This document shows positions 49,343 through 58,541 of a DNA stretch of 64,000 nucleotides, piece after piece. Position 1 is the stretch's first letter; each line of letters opens with the position of its first letter. This DNA is from Inquilinus limosus DSM 16000 (GTDB taxonomy: Bacteria; Pseudomonadota; Alphaproteobacteria; DSM-16000; Inquilinaceae). The stretch covers positions 86,117 through 150,116 of the forward strand of contig NZ_AUHM01000019.1 in the NCBI RefSeq assembly GCF_000423185.1. The letters run 5' to 3'. The notes beneath the pieces were generated by a model. That model searched no databases. It had not been told where the DNA came from and saw only the letters and a program-made list of their open reading frames with translations. A program made the translations under genes and the position numbers.

Positions 49343-49426
49343 CGAATCGTCCTTCCTTCTGGTGCCGGAAGGCGTGCCACCATGTGGAATGCAGATCAAC
49401 AACATAAGATTTTTGCTGAATCGTAG

Positions 49427-49452
49427 GTTGGGTTCGCGAATGCGAACCCAAC
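49427..49452. repeat. Short perfect palindrome GTTGGGTTCGC/GCGAACCCAAC
   Basis: An 11-bp perfect stem with a GAAT loop lies between the alpha/beta hydrolase stop and the oppA-like gene. It has no T tract. Similar GGTTGGGTTCGC hairpins are, to my recollection, dispersed repeats in alphaproteobacteria. It could also attenuate transcription into oppA. Confidence 0.6.
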
Positions 49453-49462
49453 ACAAGGCCTC

Positions 49463-50323
49463 CTACCCCGCCACGAACCCCGCGATCGCCGCCCGCAGCG
49501 CCTCCGGCTCGTCGACCCGGATCGAGTGGCTGCTGTTCTCGAAGATCCGCAGCGTCGAGCCCGGGATCAGGCGGTGGATCTCCTCCGAGAACTCGGGCGG
49601 GCAGATCCAGTCGTGGAGGCCGGCCAGGATCAGGGTCGGCGCGGTGATCCGCGCCAGTTCCGGCCGCAGGTCCAGCCGGCGCAGGAAGCCGTCAGGACCG
49701 AAGGCGCGGTTGATCGCCTCGGGCGAGTGGATCGCCCGGCCGCGCGTCGCCGCGGCTGCCGCCGGGTCGTAGCGGCGGGAATAGAGCGGCCCCATCGCCG
49801 CGTAATAGGCTTCGAGATCCGCTTCGCTCCGAAATCCGCCGGCCCACAGCATCTCGCCGACCGCGACCTGCTCCGCATTGCCGCGCTCGCGCAGGATCTG
49901 CTGCGCCCGCTCGTGGAAGCCGGCATGCGCGGCGGTGACGATCAGCACCAGATGCGACACCGCCTCCGGATAGCGTGCGGCGTGCGCCATCGCGACCATG
50001 CCGCCATAGCTGGTGCCGATGCTGGCGATCGGCCCGAAGCCGAGATGGCGGCGCAGCGCCTCCATGTCCTCGACATTCTCGTCGAGCGTGTAGCGCGCCG
50101 GGTCGCCGCGGGCGGAGCGGCCCTGGCCGCGGTGGTCGAAATAGACCAGCTGCATGTGCTGGGCCAGCGGGCTCATGCTCGGCTTGAAGCCGCTGTGGTC
50201 GGAGCCCGGGCCGCCATGGATCAGGAACCCGACCGGCCGCTCCCGCATCGTGCTGCCGTCCGGCACCAGCCCGGCGCCGTCGATGTCGAACCAGATCTCG
50301 GTGTCGCGGATCTTCGCGCGCAT
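49463..50323 (-). CDS. Alpha/beta hydrolase, proline iminopeptidase-like
   Basis: A 286-residue alpha/beta hydrolase. The oxyanion motif is HGGPGSDHSG (about 36-45), the nucleophile is in GTSYGG (S105), Asp in GLHDWICPP and His in ENSSHSIRVDE. The HGGPG motif is typical of prolyl aminopeptidases (family S33). It begins 10 bases after the pxpC stop, so it is likely in that operon. Confidence 0.88.
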   Translation of the reverse strand: MRAKIRDTEIWFDIDGAGLVPDGSTMRERPVGFLIHGGPGSDHSGFKPSMSPLAQHMQLVYFDHRGQGRSARGDPARYTLDENVEDMEALRRHLGFGPIASIGTSYGGMVAMAHAARYPEAVSHLVLIVTAAHAGFHERAQQILRERGNAEQVAVGEMLWAGGFRSEADLEAYYAAMGPLYSRRYDPAAAAATRGRAIHSPEAINRAFGPDGFLRRLDLRPELARITAPTLILAGLHDWICPPEFSEEIHRLIPGSTLRIFENSSHSIRVDEPEALRAAIAGFVAG

Positions 50324-50333
50324 GCAGTCCCCC

Positions 50334-51341
50334 TCACAGTCCGGCGTGAACCGCCACCCCGGCGGCCAGGCGGCGCAGGTCCAGCCGCGCCTGCCGGCGC
50401 CGCTCCTCCGCCTCGGCCAGCCCGACCGGGACGAAACGCAGCAAGTCGCCGGGGCGCAGCTGGCCCAGCACCGGCAGGTCGGCATCGATCACCTGGGCGA
50501 TCCGGGGATAGCCGCCGGTGGTCTGGGCGTCGGCCATCAGCACGATCGGCTTGCCCTCCGGCGGCACCTGCACCGTGCCGGTGGTCACCGCCTCGGACAG
50601 CAGGTCGCGCGGCTGCGACAGGCGCAGCTCCGGCCCGTCCAGCCGGTAGCCCATGCGGTCGGAGCGCGGGCTGATCGTGAAGCGCTCGCCATGGAACGCG
50701 GCCAGGCTGTCGCGGTCGAACGCCGTCGCCTGCAGCCCGGGCAGCACCCGGACATGCGGCGACCGCCGCAGCGACGGATCGAGATCGGACGCGGCGGACC
50801 AGCCGGTGGTGGCGAAGGGCCGGTCGCCCCGCTCCGCCGCCAGCAGCTTCCTCAAGCGCTCGCCCAGCGCCGTCGGCGCGCCGGCCGGCAGCCGGTCGCC
50901 CGCCTTCAGCGCCCGGCCTTCGAGCCCGCCCAGCCCGGCGCGCAGATAGGTCGAGCGGCTGCCGAGCACCGGCGGCACGGCGATGCCGCCGGCGACCGCG
51001 AGATAGGTACGGCAGCCGATATTGGTCGGGGTGAAGCGCAGCTCCGCCCCCTTCGGCACCAGCACCGGCCGGCGCACCGGCACCGGCTCGCCGCCGATCG
51101 CGCCGCGCATGCCGCCGCCGGCCAGCGCGATCAGCGCTTCGGCCTCGAAGCGAAGGGCGGCGCCCATCAGCGTCATCTCGACCGTGGCGGCGCCGGGATC
51201 GTTGCCGACCAGGATGTTGGCGACGGCGTGCGAACGCCGGTCCATCGCGCCGCCGACCACGACGCCGTGGCGGCGATGGCCGAAGCGGCCGAGATCCTGC
51301 ACGGTCGACAAGAGGCCGGGTTCGAGAACGGCGATGGTCAC
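50334..51341 (-). CDS. pxpC: 5-oxoprolinase subunit PxpC (biotin-dependent carboxyltransferase family)
   Basis: A 335-residue KipA/PxpC protein with the family start MTIAVLEPGLLSTVQDLGR, then GGAMDRRSHAVANILVGND and DAQTTGGYPRIAQVI. With PxpA and PxpB it hydrolyses 5-oxoproline (pyroglutamate) to glutamate using ATP. Its ATG overlaps the pxpB stop (ATGA). No pxpA gene is in the window. Confidence 0.93.
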   Translation of the reverse strand: MTIAVLEPGLLSTVQDLGRFGHRRHGVVVGGAMDRRSHAVANILVGNDPGAATVEMTLMGAALRFEAEALIALAGGGMRGAIGGEPVPVRRPVLVPKGAELRFTPTNIGCRTYLAVAGGIAVPPVLGSRSTYLRAGLGGLEGRALKAGDRLPAGAPTALGERLRKLLAAERGDRPFATTGWSAASDLDPSLRRSPHVRVLPGLQATAFDRDSLAAFHGERFTISPRSDRMGYRLDGPELRLSQPRDLLSEAVTTGTVQVPPEGKPIVLMADAQTTGGYPRIAQVIDADLPVLGQLRPGDLLRFVPVGLAEAEERRRQARLDLRRLAAGVAVHAGL

Positions 51342-52048
51342 TTGGCGTCTCCGGCCAGGGCCTCGAACTCCCCCGCCGCGATCGGGCGGAAACGGACGCG
51401 GTCGCCGGCCGCCAGCAGGCTGGGCGGCTCCTGCTGCGGCAGGAACAGGGCCAGCGGTGTGCGGCCGATCAGGTTCCAGCCGCCCGGCGATTCCATCGGA
51501 TAGATCCCGGTCTGCGGCCCGCCGATCGCGACCGTGCCGGCCGGGATCCTCAGCCGCGGCGAGGCGCGGCGCGGCGTCGCCAGCCGGTCCGGCAGGCCGC
51601 CGAGGAAGGGGAAGCCGGGGCTGAAGCCGATCATGTGCACCCGGTACTCGCCGCCGGAATGCAGCGCGACCACCTCCTCCTCGGTCAGGCCGTGATGCTG
51701 CGCCAGCTCGGCCAGGTCCGGGCCGAAGGCGCCGCCATAGGCGACCGGGATCTCGACCAGCCGGGGCTCCGCCGCGGCTGCCCGGCCGGGGTGGGAGAGG
51801 CGCGCCTCCAGCAGCCGCTGCACCGTGGCGGCCGGCGGCTCGTCGCGGTCACGCGGCACGGCGTCGGGGTCGAAGAACACGGCCAGCGTGGCGAAGCCGG
51901 GCGAGGCCTCGACGAAGCCGGGGAACGGGTCGGCCTCCAGCGAGGCGGTCAGGGCGTGGATCGCATCGGCGATCACGGGATCGATGGTCTCGCCGAAGCG
52001 CACCACCATCGCGGTCTCGGTCATCACGGCGATCGACGCAGCGGTCAC
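51338..52048 (-). CDS. pxpB: 5-oxoprolinase subunit PxpB (KipI family)
   Basis: A 236-residue protein with the KipI-family segments MIGFSPGFPFLGGLPDRLATPRR and GTVAIGGPQTGIYPMESPGGW. A GTG at 52048 with GAGGAGAG upstream is the best start. It is the first gene of a pxpB-pxpC-hydrolase set and divergent from an amidase gene, 147 bases away. Confidence 0.92.
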   Translation of the reverse strand: MTAASIAVMTETAMVVRFGETIDPVIADAIHALTASLEADPFPGFVEASPGFATLAVFFDPDAVPRDRDEPPAATVQRLLEARLSHPGRAAAAEPRLVEIPVAYGGAFGPDLAELAQHHGLTEEEVVALHSGGEYRVHMIGFSPGFPFLGGLPDRLATPRRASPRLRIPAGTVAIGGPQTGIYPMESPGGWNLIGRTPLALFLPQQEPPSLLAAGDRVRFRPIAAGEFEALAGDAK

Positions 52049-52195
52049 GGGGCTCTCCTCTCTACCGGCCGCCAAGCCATAGCGCGGTGGCGCCGCGGGC
52101 GGAAGCCGCGACGGCTCTTGATCCCGCCGCCGGGGCGGCGATGATGGGCGCGGTGCCCCGTGCGCCGCCCTGCCCCGCGACCCAGGAGACCTTGC

Positions 52196-53596
52196 GTGAC
52201 CGATCCGGCCCTGTTGTCGGCAGCCGAGCTGTCGAGCCTCTACGCCGCCCGTGACCTGTCCCCGGTCGAGGCAGCGCAGGCCAGCCTCGCCCGGATCGAG
52301 CGGCTGGACCCGCAGCTCAACGCCTTCTGCGGCGTCTATGCCGAGGAGGCGCTGGCCGCGGCGCGGCAGTCGGAGGCGCGCTGGCGCGAGGGCCGGCCGC
52401 TGAGCCCGATCGACGGCGTGCCGACCTCGGTCAAGGATCTGGTTCTGGCCCGCGGCTGGCCGACGCTGCGCGGGTCGAAGACCGTCGATCCGTCCGGCCC
52501 CTGGGACCAGGACGCGCCGTCGGTGGCGCGGCTGCGCGAGGCCGGGGCGGTGCTGGTCGGCCGCACCACCACGCCGGAATTCGGCTGGAAGGGCGTCACC
52601 GATTCGGCCCTGACCGGCATCACCCGCAATCCCTGGGACACGACGAAGACGCCCGGCGGCTCCTCCGGCGGCGCGGCGGTGGCGGCGGCGGCCGGCATGG
52701 CGGCGCTGAACATCGGCACCGACGGCGGCGGGTCGATCCGCATCCCGGCCGGCTTCACCGGCATCTTCGGCCTCAAGCCCAGCTTCGGCCGGGTGCCGGC
52801 CTACCCGCTGAGCCCCTTCGGCACGGTCGCCCATATCGGGCCGATGACCCGCACGGTGCGCGACGCGGCGCTGATGCTGTCGGTGATGGCGCGGCCCGAC
52901 CCGCGCGACTGGACCGCCTTGCCCTTCCCGGCGACCGACTTCACCAAGGGGCTGGAGGACGGCGTGCGCGGGCTGCGCATCGCCTATGCCCCGACCCTGG
53001 ACGGCGCCCCGGTCGACCCCGAGGTCGCGGCGTCGGTCGCCCAGGCGGTGGAGGTCTTCGCCGACCTCGGCGCCCGGGTCGAGACGGTGACGCTGGACCT
53101 GCCCGACACCGGCCCCATCTTCCGCGCCCATTGGTTCGTCGGTGCGGCCACGCTGCTGGCCTCGATCCCCGAGGAGAAGCACGCGCTGATCGACCCGGGC
53201 CTGCGCGCCGTGGCGGCGGAGGGGGCGGCGATCCCGCTGCTCGACTACACCAAGGCGACGCTGGCGCGCGGCCGGCTGGGCGTGGCGATGAACCGGTTCC
53301 ACCAGGACTGGGACCTGCTGCTGATGCCGTCCCTGCCGATCCCGGCCTTCGCCGCCGGGCAGAACCTGCCGACCGCGCCGGACGGGTCGACCTGGGCCGA
53401 CTGGACGCCCTTCACCTACCCCTTCAACCTGACGCAGCAGCCGGCGGCCAGCGTGCCCTGCGGCCTGACCGCGTCGGGCCTGCCGATCGGCTTGCAGATC
53501 GTCGGCCCGATGTTCCAGGATGCGCTGGTGCTGCGCGCCGCCCGCGCCTTCGAGGCGGTGCGGCCGGCGCCGCTGCCGCCCCTCGCCCGATCGTGA
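52196..53596 (+). CDS. Amidase signature-family hydrolase
   Basis: A 466-residue amidase with the Ser-cisSer-Lys triad: K80 (TSVKDLV), S156 (PGGSSGGAA) and S180 ([13 protein letters not shown]). The GatA-like fold is complete. Substrate amide is unknown; without gatB/gatC nearby it is not the tRNA amidotransferase. GTG start at 52196 after AGGAGA. Its stop overlaps the next gene's GTG. Confidence 0.92.
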   Translation: MTDPALLSAAELSSLYAARDLSPVEAAQASLARIERLDPQLNAFCGVYAEEALAAARQSEARWREGRPLSPIDGVPTSVKDLVLARGWPTLRGSKTVDPSGPWDQDAPSVARLREAGAVLVGRTTTPEFGWKGVTDSALTGITRNPWDTTKTPGGSSGGAAVAAAAGMAALNIGTDGGGSIRIPAGFTGIFGLKPSFGRVPAYPLSPFGTVAHIGPMTRTVRDAALMLSVMARPDPRDWTALPFPATDFTKGLEDGVRGLRIAYAPTLDGAPVDPEVAASVAQAVEVFADLGARVETVTLDLPDTGPIFRAHWFVGAATLLASIPEEKHALIDPGLRAVAAEGAAIPLLDYTKATLARGRLGVAMNRFHQDWDLLLMPSLPIPAFAAGQNLPTAPDGSTWADWTPFTYPFNLTQQPAASVPCGLTASGLPIGLQIVGPMFQDALVLRAARAFEAVRPAPLPPLARS

Positions 53597-54051
53597 CCGA
53601 AGCCGAACCCTTCTGGCGCCGCAAGCGCCTGGACCAGATGACCCGTGCGGAGTGGGAGTCGCTGTGCGACGGCTGCGGCCGCTGCTGCCTGCACAAGCTG
53701 CGCGACGCCGACGAGCCGCCGGACACGCCGAATGTCGACTACACCGACATCGCCTGCAAGCTGCTCGACCTGCACAGCTGCCGCTGCAAGCACTACCCCA
53801 CCCGGCGGCGCTACGTGCCCGACTGCGTCCGGCTGACGCCGAAGAATGTCGACCATCTCGGCTGGATGCCCTCGACCTGCGCCTACCGCCTGCTGGCCGA
53901 GGGCCACGATCTGTACTGGTGGCACCCGCTGGTTTCCGGCGACCCGGAGACGGTGCACGTCGCCGGCATCAGCGTGCGCGGCAAGGTGATCTCCGAGACC
54001 GAGGTCGAGGAGGACGAGTACGAGTACCACATCGTCGACTGGCCGGCGTAA
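53593..54051 (+). CDS. YcgN-family cysteine cluster protein (UPF0260)
   Basis: A 152-residue protein with the clustered cysteines [32 protein letters not shown] and VPDCVRL of the YcgN/CxxCxxCC family, likely a metal or iron-sulfur ligand set. Function is unknown. It starts with GTG overlapping the amidase stop (GTGA), so the two are translated together. Confidence 0.92.
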   Translation: MTEAEPFWRRKRLDQMTRAEWESLCDGCGRCCLHKLRDADEPPDTPNVDYTDIACKLLDLHSCRCKHYPTRRRYVPDCVRLTPKNVDHLGWMPSTCAYRLLAEGHDLYWWHPLVSGDPETVHVAGISVRGKVISETEVEEDEYEYHIVDWPA

Positions 54052-54057
54052 GAGCCC

Positions 54058-54657
54058 TTAGGGGATGTCCTTCCGCGGCAGCACCGGCTTCGGCAGGGGC
54101 GCCAGCTCGACCGACTTGGACTGGCCGCCGAGGAACTCCGGATCGAGCAGCCCGCCGCCCGACGGGTCGCCCCCCGGCGGCGCGCCGGCGTTCACCGGGC
54201 CGATCACTCCGGCGTTGTGGACCGGGTTGCCGAAGAACTGCGACCGGCCGCCCTGCGGATTGCCCTTCTCGATCTCCGCCTGCGCCGCGGACACCCGGCC
54301 GGCCAGCTCCCGCGAATACGGCAGGAGATAGGCCCGCGGCACGCCGCTCGGCAGGTTCGCGTCGTCCAGCTCCTCCAGCCAGAGATGGATCGCCCCGGGC
54401 TCGCCGCGCGCCGGGTTCGGCTCGAGCACGCGGGTCCACAGCACCTGGAACCGGTCCGGCACGGCCACCGGCGCCGACCAGCCGAGCAGGCCCTGCGTCG
54501 CGAAGAAGACCACGACATAGAAGACGCTGGCCGTGGCGACAGCGGCGATCTTGAACAGCCGCCGGACCGGCAGCCGGATCATCACGGCGAGCAGCAGCAC
54601 GCTCAGCAGCGCATAGGCCAGGGAGAGGCCGAGAACGCTGGTCTGCAGCGACATCAT
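54058..54657 (-). CDS. Uncharacterised membrane protein, third gene of MotA-like cluster
   Basis: A 199-residue protein with two N-terminal membrane helices (about residues 8-27 and 36-58) and a soluble C-terminal part containing PRAYLLPYSRELAGRV and a Pro/Gly-rich tail. It resembles no characterised family I know. Its ATG (54657) overlaps the stop of the preceding YfaP-like gene, so it is coupled to the MotA-like/YfaP-like pair. Converges on the YcgN gene with 6 bases between. Confidence 0.7.
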   Translation of the reverse strand: MMSLQTSVLGLSLAYALLSVLLLAVMIRLPVRRLFKIAAVATASVFYVVVFFATQGLLGWSAPVAVPDRFQVLWTRVLEPNPARGEPGAIHLWLEELDDANLPSGVPRAYLLPYSRELAGRVSAAQAEIEKGNPQGGRSQFFGNPVHNAGVIGPVNAGAPPGGDPSGGGLLDPEFLGGQSKSVELAPLPKPVLPRKDIP

Positions 54658-55286
54658 CCGCCGTTCCGCCAGGAGTTGTGGAAGGTCTGCAGGATCGATC
54701 GCGCGATATGGCTGGTCTCCGTGACCGCGCCCGTCGCGTCCAGGGTGAAGCGCACGGCGGTCTTCTCCGCCCCGCCCTGGTCGAGATCGACCGTCTCCTT
54801 GGCGACGATCGTCACCACGGGGTTGAGCTTCTGGACGGTCACCGTCACCGGCACCTTCTGACCGGTCAGCGCGGTGAAGTGATAGACGTTCACCGTGTAC
54901 TCGCCGGCCACGATGCCGCGGATGCTGACCAGCTCCTGCCGGGTCGCCGTCGGCACCTTCCGGCCGTTGACCATGACGAAGTCGTTGAGGCCGCCGCGGT
55001 CGTCGCGGTCCAGCAGCATGAAGCCGGCCTCGCGCCGGCGGAACCAGACGATGTTGCCGAGCGGGTCCTGGACGAAGATGTCGAAATCGTCGGGGTGGTT
55101 GTCCGGCCAGTCCATGCTGATCAGGAATTCGGCCTTGCTGTCGACCTTCCCGGTCTTCGCCTCCGGCGCGACGATCAGCAGCACGATGAAGAACAGGAAG
55201 GCCAGGATCTGCAGGGCCTTGAACAGCACCACGCTGAACGGGTCGAAGGCCTCGTCGCGCGGCAGGAGGTCGAAATCGTCGATCAT
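54654..55286 (-). CDS. Membrane-anchored protein with YfaP/DUF2135-like extracytoplasmic domain
   Basis: A 210-residue protein with a short cytoplasmic start (FDLLPRDEAFDPFSVVLFK) and one membrane helix (about residues 23-41, LQILAFLFFIVLLIVAP). A beta-rich domain follows with DNHPDDFDIFVQDPLGNIVWF, an aspartate-rich loop (LLDRDDRGG) and GEYTVNVYHFTAL. Topology equals ExbD/TolR (one helix then periplasmic domain), but the domain resembles YfaP-like calcium- or ligand-binding folds. ATGA overlap with the MotA-like gene. Confidence 0.65.
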   Translation of the reverse strand: MIDDFDLLPRDEAFDPFSVVLFKALQILAFLFFIVLLIVAPEAKTGKVDSKAEFLISMDWPDNHPDDFDIFVQDPLGNIVWFRRREAGFMLLDRDDRGGLNDFVMVNGRKVPTATRQELVSIRGIVAGEYTVNVYHFTALTGQKVPVTVTVQKLNPVVTIVAKETVDLDQGGAEKTAVRFTLDATGAVTETSHIARSILQTFHNSWRNGG

Positions 55287-56023
55287 TCGGCGGCGGCCGC
55301 GCGGCCTTCGAGCGCCGAGACGACATGCACCTCGGTGAGATCGACGGCGAAGGCGAAGATCCTGGCCGTGGCGCTGTCCAGGAACGAATACTGGATCTTG
55401 AGGAGGATCGACCCCACCAGTCCGACCAGCGTCGTGTACATGGCGACCGCCATGCCGTCGCTCATCAGCGACATCGACGACCGCACCGCCTCCCGGTTCT
55501 CGGTGTCCAGCCCGGCGATCGGCGCCAGCATCATGATGAAGCCGATGATGGTGCCCAGCAGGCCGAGCTTCATCAGCGCGTCGCTGGCGAAGGCGCCGAA
55601 CGCGTTCGACCCGCGCAGCCGGCTGGCGAGGACCCGCAGCAGCAGCGTCTGGTCCAGGCGCTCGCCCCGCTGCAGCCCGGCCTTGGTGACGAGATCGCGG
55701 ATATGGACCGAGACCAGGCCGGGCGGCAGCCCCTCCCCGGCGGGCTCGAGGATCCCCCTCCCGTCGCGGACGACGGCCCGGGCCGTCCGCACGGCCGCAT
55801 CGCCCTCCCGCGAGATGACGAGGACGCGCCACAGGCAATGCAGGCTGCTCGCGACATAGAGCAGCGAGATGATCGAGGAGATGGTGGTCGGGTCGCTGGC
55901 GACCATCCGCCCGATCAGGCCGAAATACCACAAGAGGACGAAGGCGAAGAGGCTGACGCCGGTGAAGATCAGCCAGGGCAGCAGCGGGTCGCGCCCGGCC
56001 AGTTCGACTCTGCGCTCGCTCAT
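55283..56023 (-). CDS. MotA/TolQ/ExbB-family proton-channel-like protein
   Basis: A 246-residue protein with about four membrane helices: near residues 17-37, 48-68, 150-172 (LMKLGLLGTIIGFIMMLAPIAG) and 190-212. The conserved GLLGTIIGF motif of the MotA/TolQ/ExbB family is present. ATG at 56023 with GGAG eight bases upstream. It starts the three-gene cluster and is divergent from a histidine kinase gene with 199 bases between. Likely forms a proton-driven motor with the next gene product. Confidence 0.8.
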   Translation of the reverse strand: MSERRVELAGRDPLLPWLIFTGVSLFAFVLLWYFGLIGRMVASDPTTISSIISLLYVASSLHCLWRVLVISREGDAAVRTARAVVRDGRGILEPAGEGLPPGLVSVHIRDLVTKAGLQRGERLDQTLLLRVLASRLRGSNAFGAFASDALMKLGLLGTIIGFIMMLAPIAGLDTENREAVRSSMSLMSDGMAVAMYTTLVGLVGSILLKIQYSFLDSATARIFAFAVDLTEVHVVSALEGRAAAAE

Positions 56024-56110
56024 GCGGAGGGCTCCGACGCTCAAGGCAACGGATCCGGAGCCTATCGGCTGGGCCGGCCGGAAGGCCTGGGCATCGATCC
56101 CGAGCCGCTT

Positions 56111-56123
56111 TGGGCAATATGCC
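56111..56123. promoter_or_regulatory. Palindrome between the MotA-like cluster and the histidine kinase
   Basis: GGGCAATATGCCC (5+5 bases around ATA) lies mid-way in the 199-base divergent spacer. It is a candidate binding site for the NarL-type response regulator encoded next door. Confidence 0.4.
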
Positions 56124-56222
56124 CGAACTGCGCCTCAGGACCGGCCGGCCCGGGCCGGTGCGCTTGCCAGCCGGGGACCGCAGGGTCAGGATGAGCAAGA
56201 TCCATTCGGACGAGAGCGAAAA

Positions 56223-57620
56223 ATGAACCTGTTCGTTCATCTCGTCTTGCGCCTCGCCGGCGTCGTCCTGCTCTGCCTGGCCTGCGCCGTCGGCTGGGTG
56301 CTGGTCGACACGCATCGGGCCATCGAGAAGGAGGCGGCGGCCTCCGCCGACCGGGTCGCCGGCGCCCTGGAGACGCTCTACTGGCGCGAATTGCTGTGGC
56401 GCGGCGGGCTTCGCCGCGAGCATCTGGTGCCGCCGCCGGACTGGGAGACGATGGCGACGATGAAGGTCATCTCGCCGGGCGTCTGCGTGACCTTCTCCCC
56501 GGGCGACGAGGCGCCGCGGCGCCTGTGCAGCCAGCTGGAGGCGATCGGCGCTCCGGCGCCGGCATGGTTCCGGGCCTTCTACGACCACGTCTTCGGCCCC
56601 TACTCCCGTACCGAGCGGCCCCTGTCCGCGCGGCAGCCCCTGGCCGGCGTCGTCACCGCCGAGCCGGACCGGGGCGCCGCGGTCCGCCAGGCCTGGCACC
56701 AGATCGCCGTCGTGCTGAGCGTCGCGGCGCTGCTCGCCGCCGGCATCGGCATCCTCGCCGCCCTGTTCATCGGCCATTCGCTGATGCCGGCCCGGACCAT
56801 CATCGCCGGGCTGCGCCGCCTGGAGCGCGGCGACTACAGCTACCGCCTGCCCCGCTACGGGACGGCGGAGTTCGACCGGATCTCCCGCGCGGTCAACGAC
56901 CTGACCGCCCGCCTGGCCGAAACCACGGCGCAGCGCGTGGCGCTGACCAACCGCCTGTTCCAGGTGCAGGAGGAGGAGCGCCGCGCCCTGGCGCGGGACC
57001 TCCATGACGAGTTCGGCCAATGCCTCGCCGCCGTCGGCGCCCTGGCCACCGTGATCGAGATGGAGGCGGCGGACCGGCCGGAGATCGCGAAGGATGCGCG
57101 CTCGATCCGCGACACCAGCAAGCGTATGGCGGCGACGCTGCGCGGCGCGCTGGCCCGGCTGCGGTCGCAGGAGGTGGAGGAGCTGGGCCTGGAGGCCAGC
57201 CTGGCGCGGCTGGTCGCCGGGTGGAACGCGCAGAAGGACCGGCGAGCGGCCTTCCATCTCGACATCGTCGGCAGCCTCGCCGGGCTGCCCGAGGCGACCA
57301 GCCTCAGCATCTACCGCATCGCCCAGGAATGCCTGACCAACGCCGCCCGCCACGGCAAGCCGCGCGATGTCCGCCTGCAGGTGCAGCGGGTCGATGCGGA
57401 GGGACGCGACGCCGTTGCCGTCAGCGTGGAGGATGATGGCGGCGGCACCCTGGCCCGGCTGAACTGGGCGCCGGGCTACGGCCTTCTCGGCATCCGCGAG
57501 CGGGTGGCGGCGCTGGGCGGCAGCCTGTCGATCAGCCAGGCGCGCTGGGGTGTCCGTGTCGCGGCCCTGATCCCCCTGATGCCCGCCGCGGAGACACCGG
57601 CTGCGGCGGTTCCGGCGTGA
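56223..57620 (+). CDS. NarX/DegS-type sensor histidine kinase
   Basis: A 465-residue membrane kinase. It has helix 1 (about residues 7-27), a periplasmic sensor of about 140 residues and helix 2 (about 165-187, VVLSVAALLAAGIGILAALF). A HAMP linker follows, then HisKA_3 with the phosphorylated histidine in LARDLHDEFGQ (H261), and an ATPase domain (QECLTNAARHGKP, VEDDGGG, GYGLLGIRERVAALGG). Its stop overlaps the regulator start (GTGA), so the pair is cognate. The signal is unknown. Confidence 0.92.
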   Translation: MNLFVHLVLRLAGVVLLCLACAVGWVLVDTHRAIEKEAAASADRVAGALETLYWRELLWRGGLRREHLVPPPDWETMATMKVISPGVCVTFSPGDEAPRRLCSQLEAIGAPAPAWFRAFYDHVFGPYSRTERPLSARQPLAGVVTAEPDRGAAVRQAWHQIAVVLSVAALLAAGIGILAALFIGHSLMPARTIIAGLRRLERGDYSYRLPRYGTAEFDRISRAVNDLTARLAETTAQRVALTNRLFQVQEEERRALARDLHDEFGQCLAAVGALATVIEMEAADRPEIAKDARSIRDTSKRMAATLRGALARLRSQEVEELGLEASLARLVAGWNAQKDRRAAFHLDIVGSLAGLPEATSLSIYRIAQECLTNAARHGKPRDVRLQVQRVDAEGRDAVAVSVEDDGGGTLARLNWAPGYGLLGIRERVAALGGSLSISQARWGVRVAALIPLMPAAETPAAAVPA

Positions 57621-58285
57621 CCGAGCTCACCATCCTCCTGGTCGATGACCATCCCATCGTGCGGGAAGGCTACCGGCGGCTGCTGGAGCGCACGCCGGGC
57701 TACCGGGTGGTGGCGGAGGCCCACGACGCCGCCTCCGCCTACCAAGCCTATCAGAGGACGAAGCCCGACGTCGTGGTCATGGACCTGTCGCTTCCCGGCG
57801 TCGGCGGGATCGAGGCGCTGCGGCACATCCGGCAGTGGGACCGCGACGCCCGCATCCTCGTCTTCACCATGCACAGCGGCGCCGGCTTCGCGCTGAAGGC
57901 GTTCGAGGCCGGCGCCGCCGGCTACGTCACCAAGGGCAGCGACGCCGCCGAGCTGGTCAGCTCGGTCGCGGTCGTGGCCCGGGGCGGCCGGGCCATGAGC
58001 GACGACGTGGCCCAGGAGATCGCCGCCGAGCGCCTCTCCCGGCCGAGCTCTCCGCTGGACGAGCTCAGCCCGCGCGAGGCCGAGATCCTCCGCCTCCTCG
58101 CCTCGGGCTGGTCGGATGAGGAGATCTCGGCCTCGCTGCATCTCAGCCTCAAGACCGTCCGCAACTACCATTACCAGATCAAGGCCAAGGTCGGCGCCCG
58201 CACCGACGCCCATCTGGTATGGCTGGCCATGGGCATGGGCCTGGTCCAGGCCGGGCCGCAGGGTCCGGCGACCGCGCCGAAGTGA
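57617..58285 (+). CDS. NarL/LuxR-family response regulator
   Basis: A 222-residue regulator with a receiver domain (acidic VDDHP; phosphoacceptor D56 in VVMDLSLPG; K in GYVTKGSD). The C-terminal LuxR-type helix-turn-helix is LSPREAEILRLLASGWSDEEI...LHLSLKTVRNYH. It starts at GTG 57617 inside the kinase stop. It likely controls the divergent MotA-like cluster and/or itself. Confidence 0.93.
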   Translation: MTELTILLVDDHPIVREGYRRLLERTPGYRVVAEAHDAASAYQAYQRTKPDVVVMDLSLPGVGGIEALRHIRQWDRDARILVFTMHSGAGFALKAFEAGAAGYVTKGSDAAELVSSVAVVARGGRAMSDDVAQEIAAERLSRPSSPLDELSPREAEILRLLASGWSDEEISASLHLSLKTVRNYHYQIKAKVGARTDAHLVWLAMGMGLVQAGPQGPATAPK

Positions 58286-58356
58286 TTGAGGCTCCCCAGG
58301 ATGCGGAGGACGAGCCGCACCAGTGTCCTTGAGATCGCCTCTTCGGCCCCTTCCCC

Positions 58357-58452
58357 GTCATGGCGAGGCGCGAAGCGCCGTGGCCATCCAGAGATCGAGC
58401 CGCTGGATGGCCGCGCCCCCGAATAGGCGTAAGGGGCGGGGTTCGCCATGAC
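58357..58452. repeat. Palindromic repeat family B, copy 4
   Basis: Diverged copy: GTCATGGCGAGGCGCGAAGC and GGGTTCGCCATGAC arms, with inner TGGCCATCCAG / CTGGATGGCC. It lies downstream of the response regulator gene. Confidence 0.8.
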
Positions 58453-58541
58453 GAGTCAATAACTTCGGCCGTCAGTTTGTGTTGGCGGCCGAGCCGTCGA
58501 GGCTGCAGTGTCGGATTCCGAACAGAACCGACGGAGTCGAC

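Noticed and set aside
58454..58541. A SAM-responsive riboswitch before the homocysteine methyltransferase gene
   Set aside because: The space holds only a weak CGGCCG hairpin and lacks the conserved cores of known SAM riboswitches.
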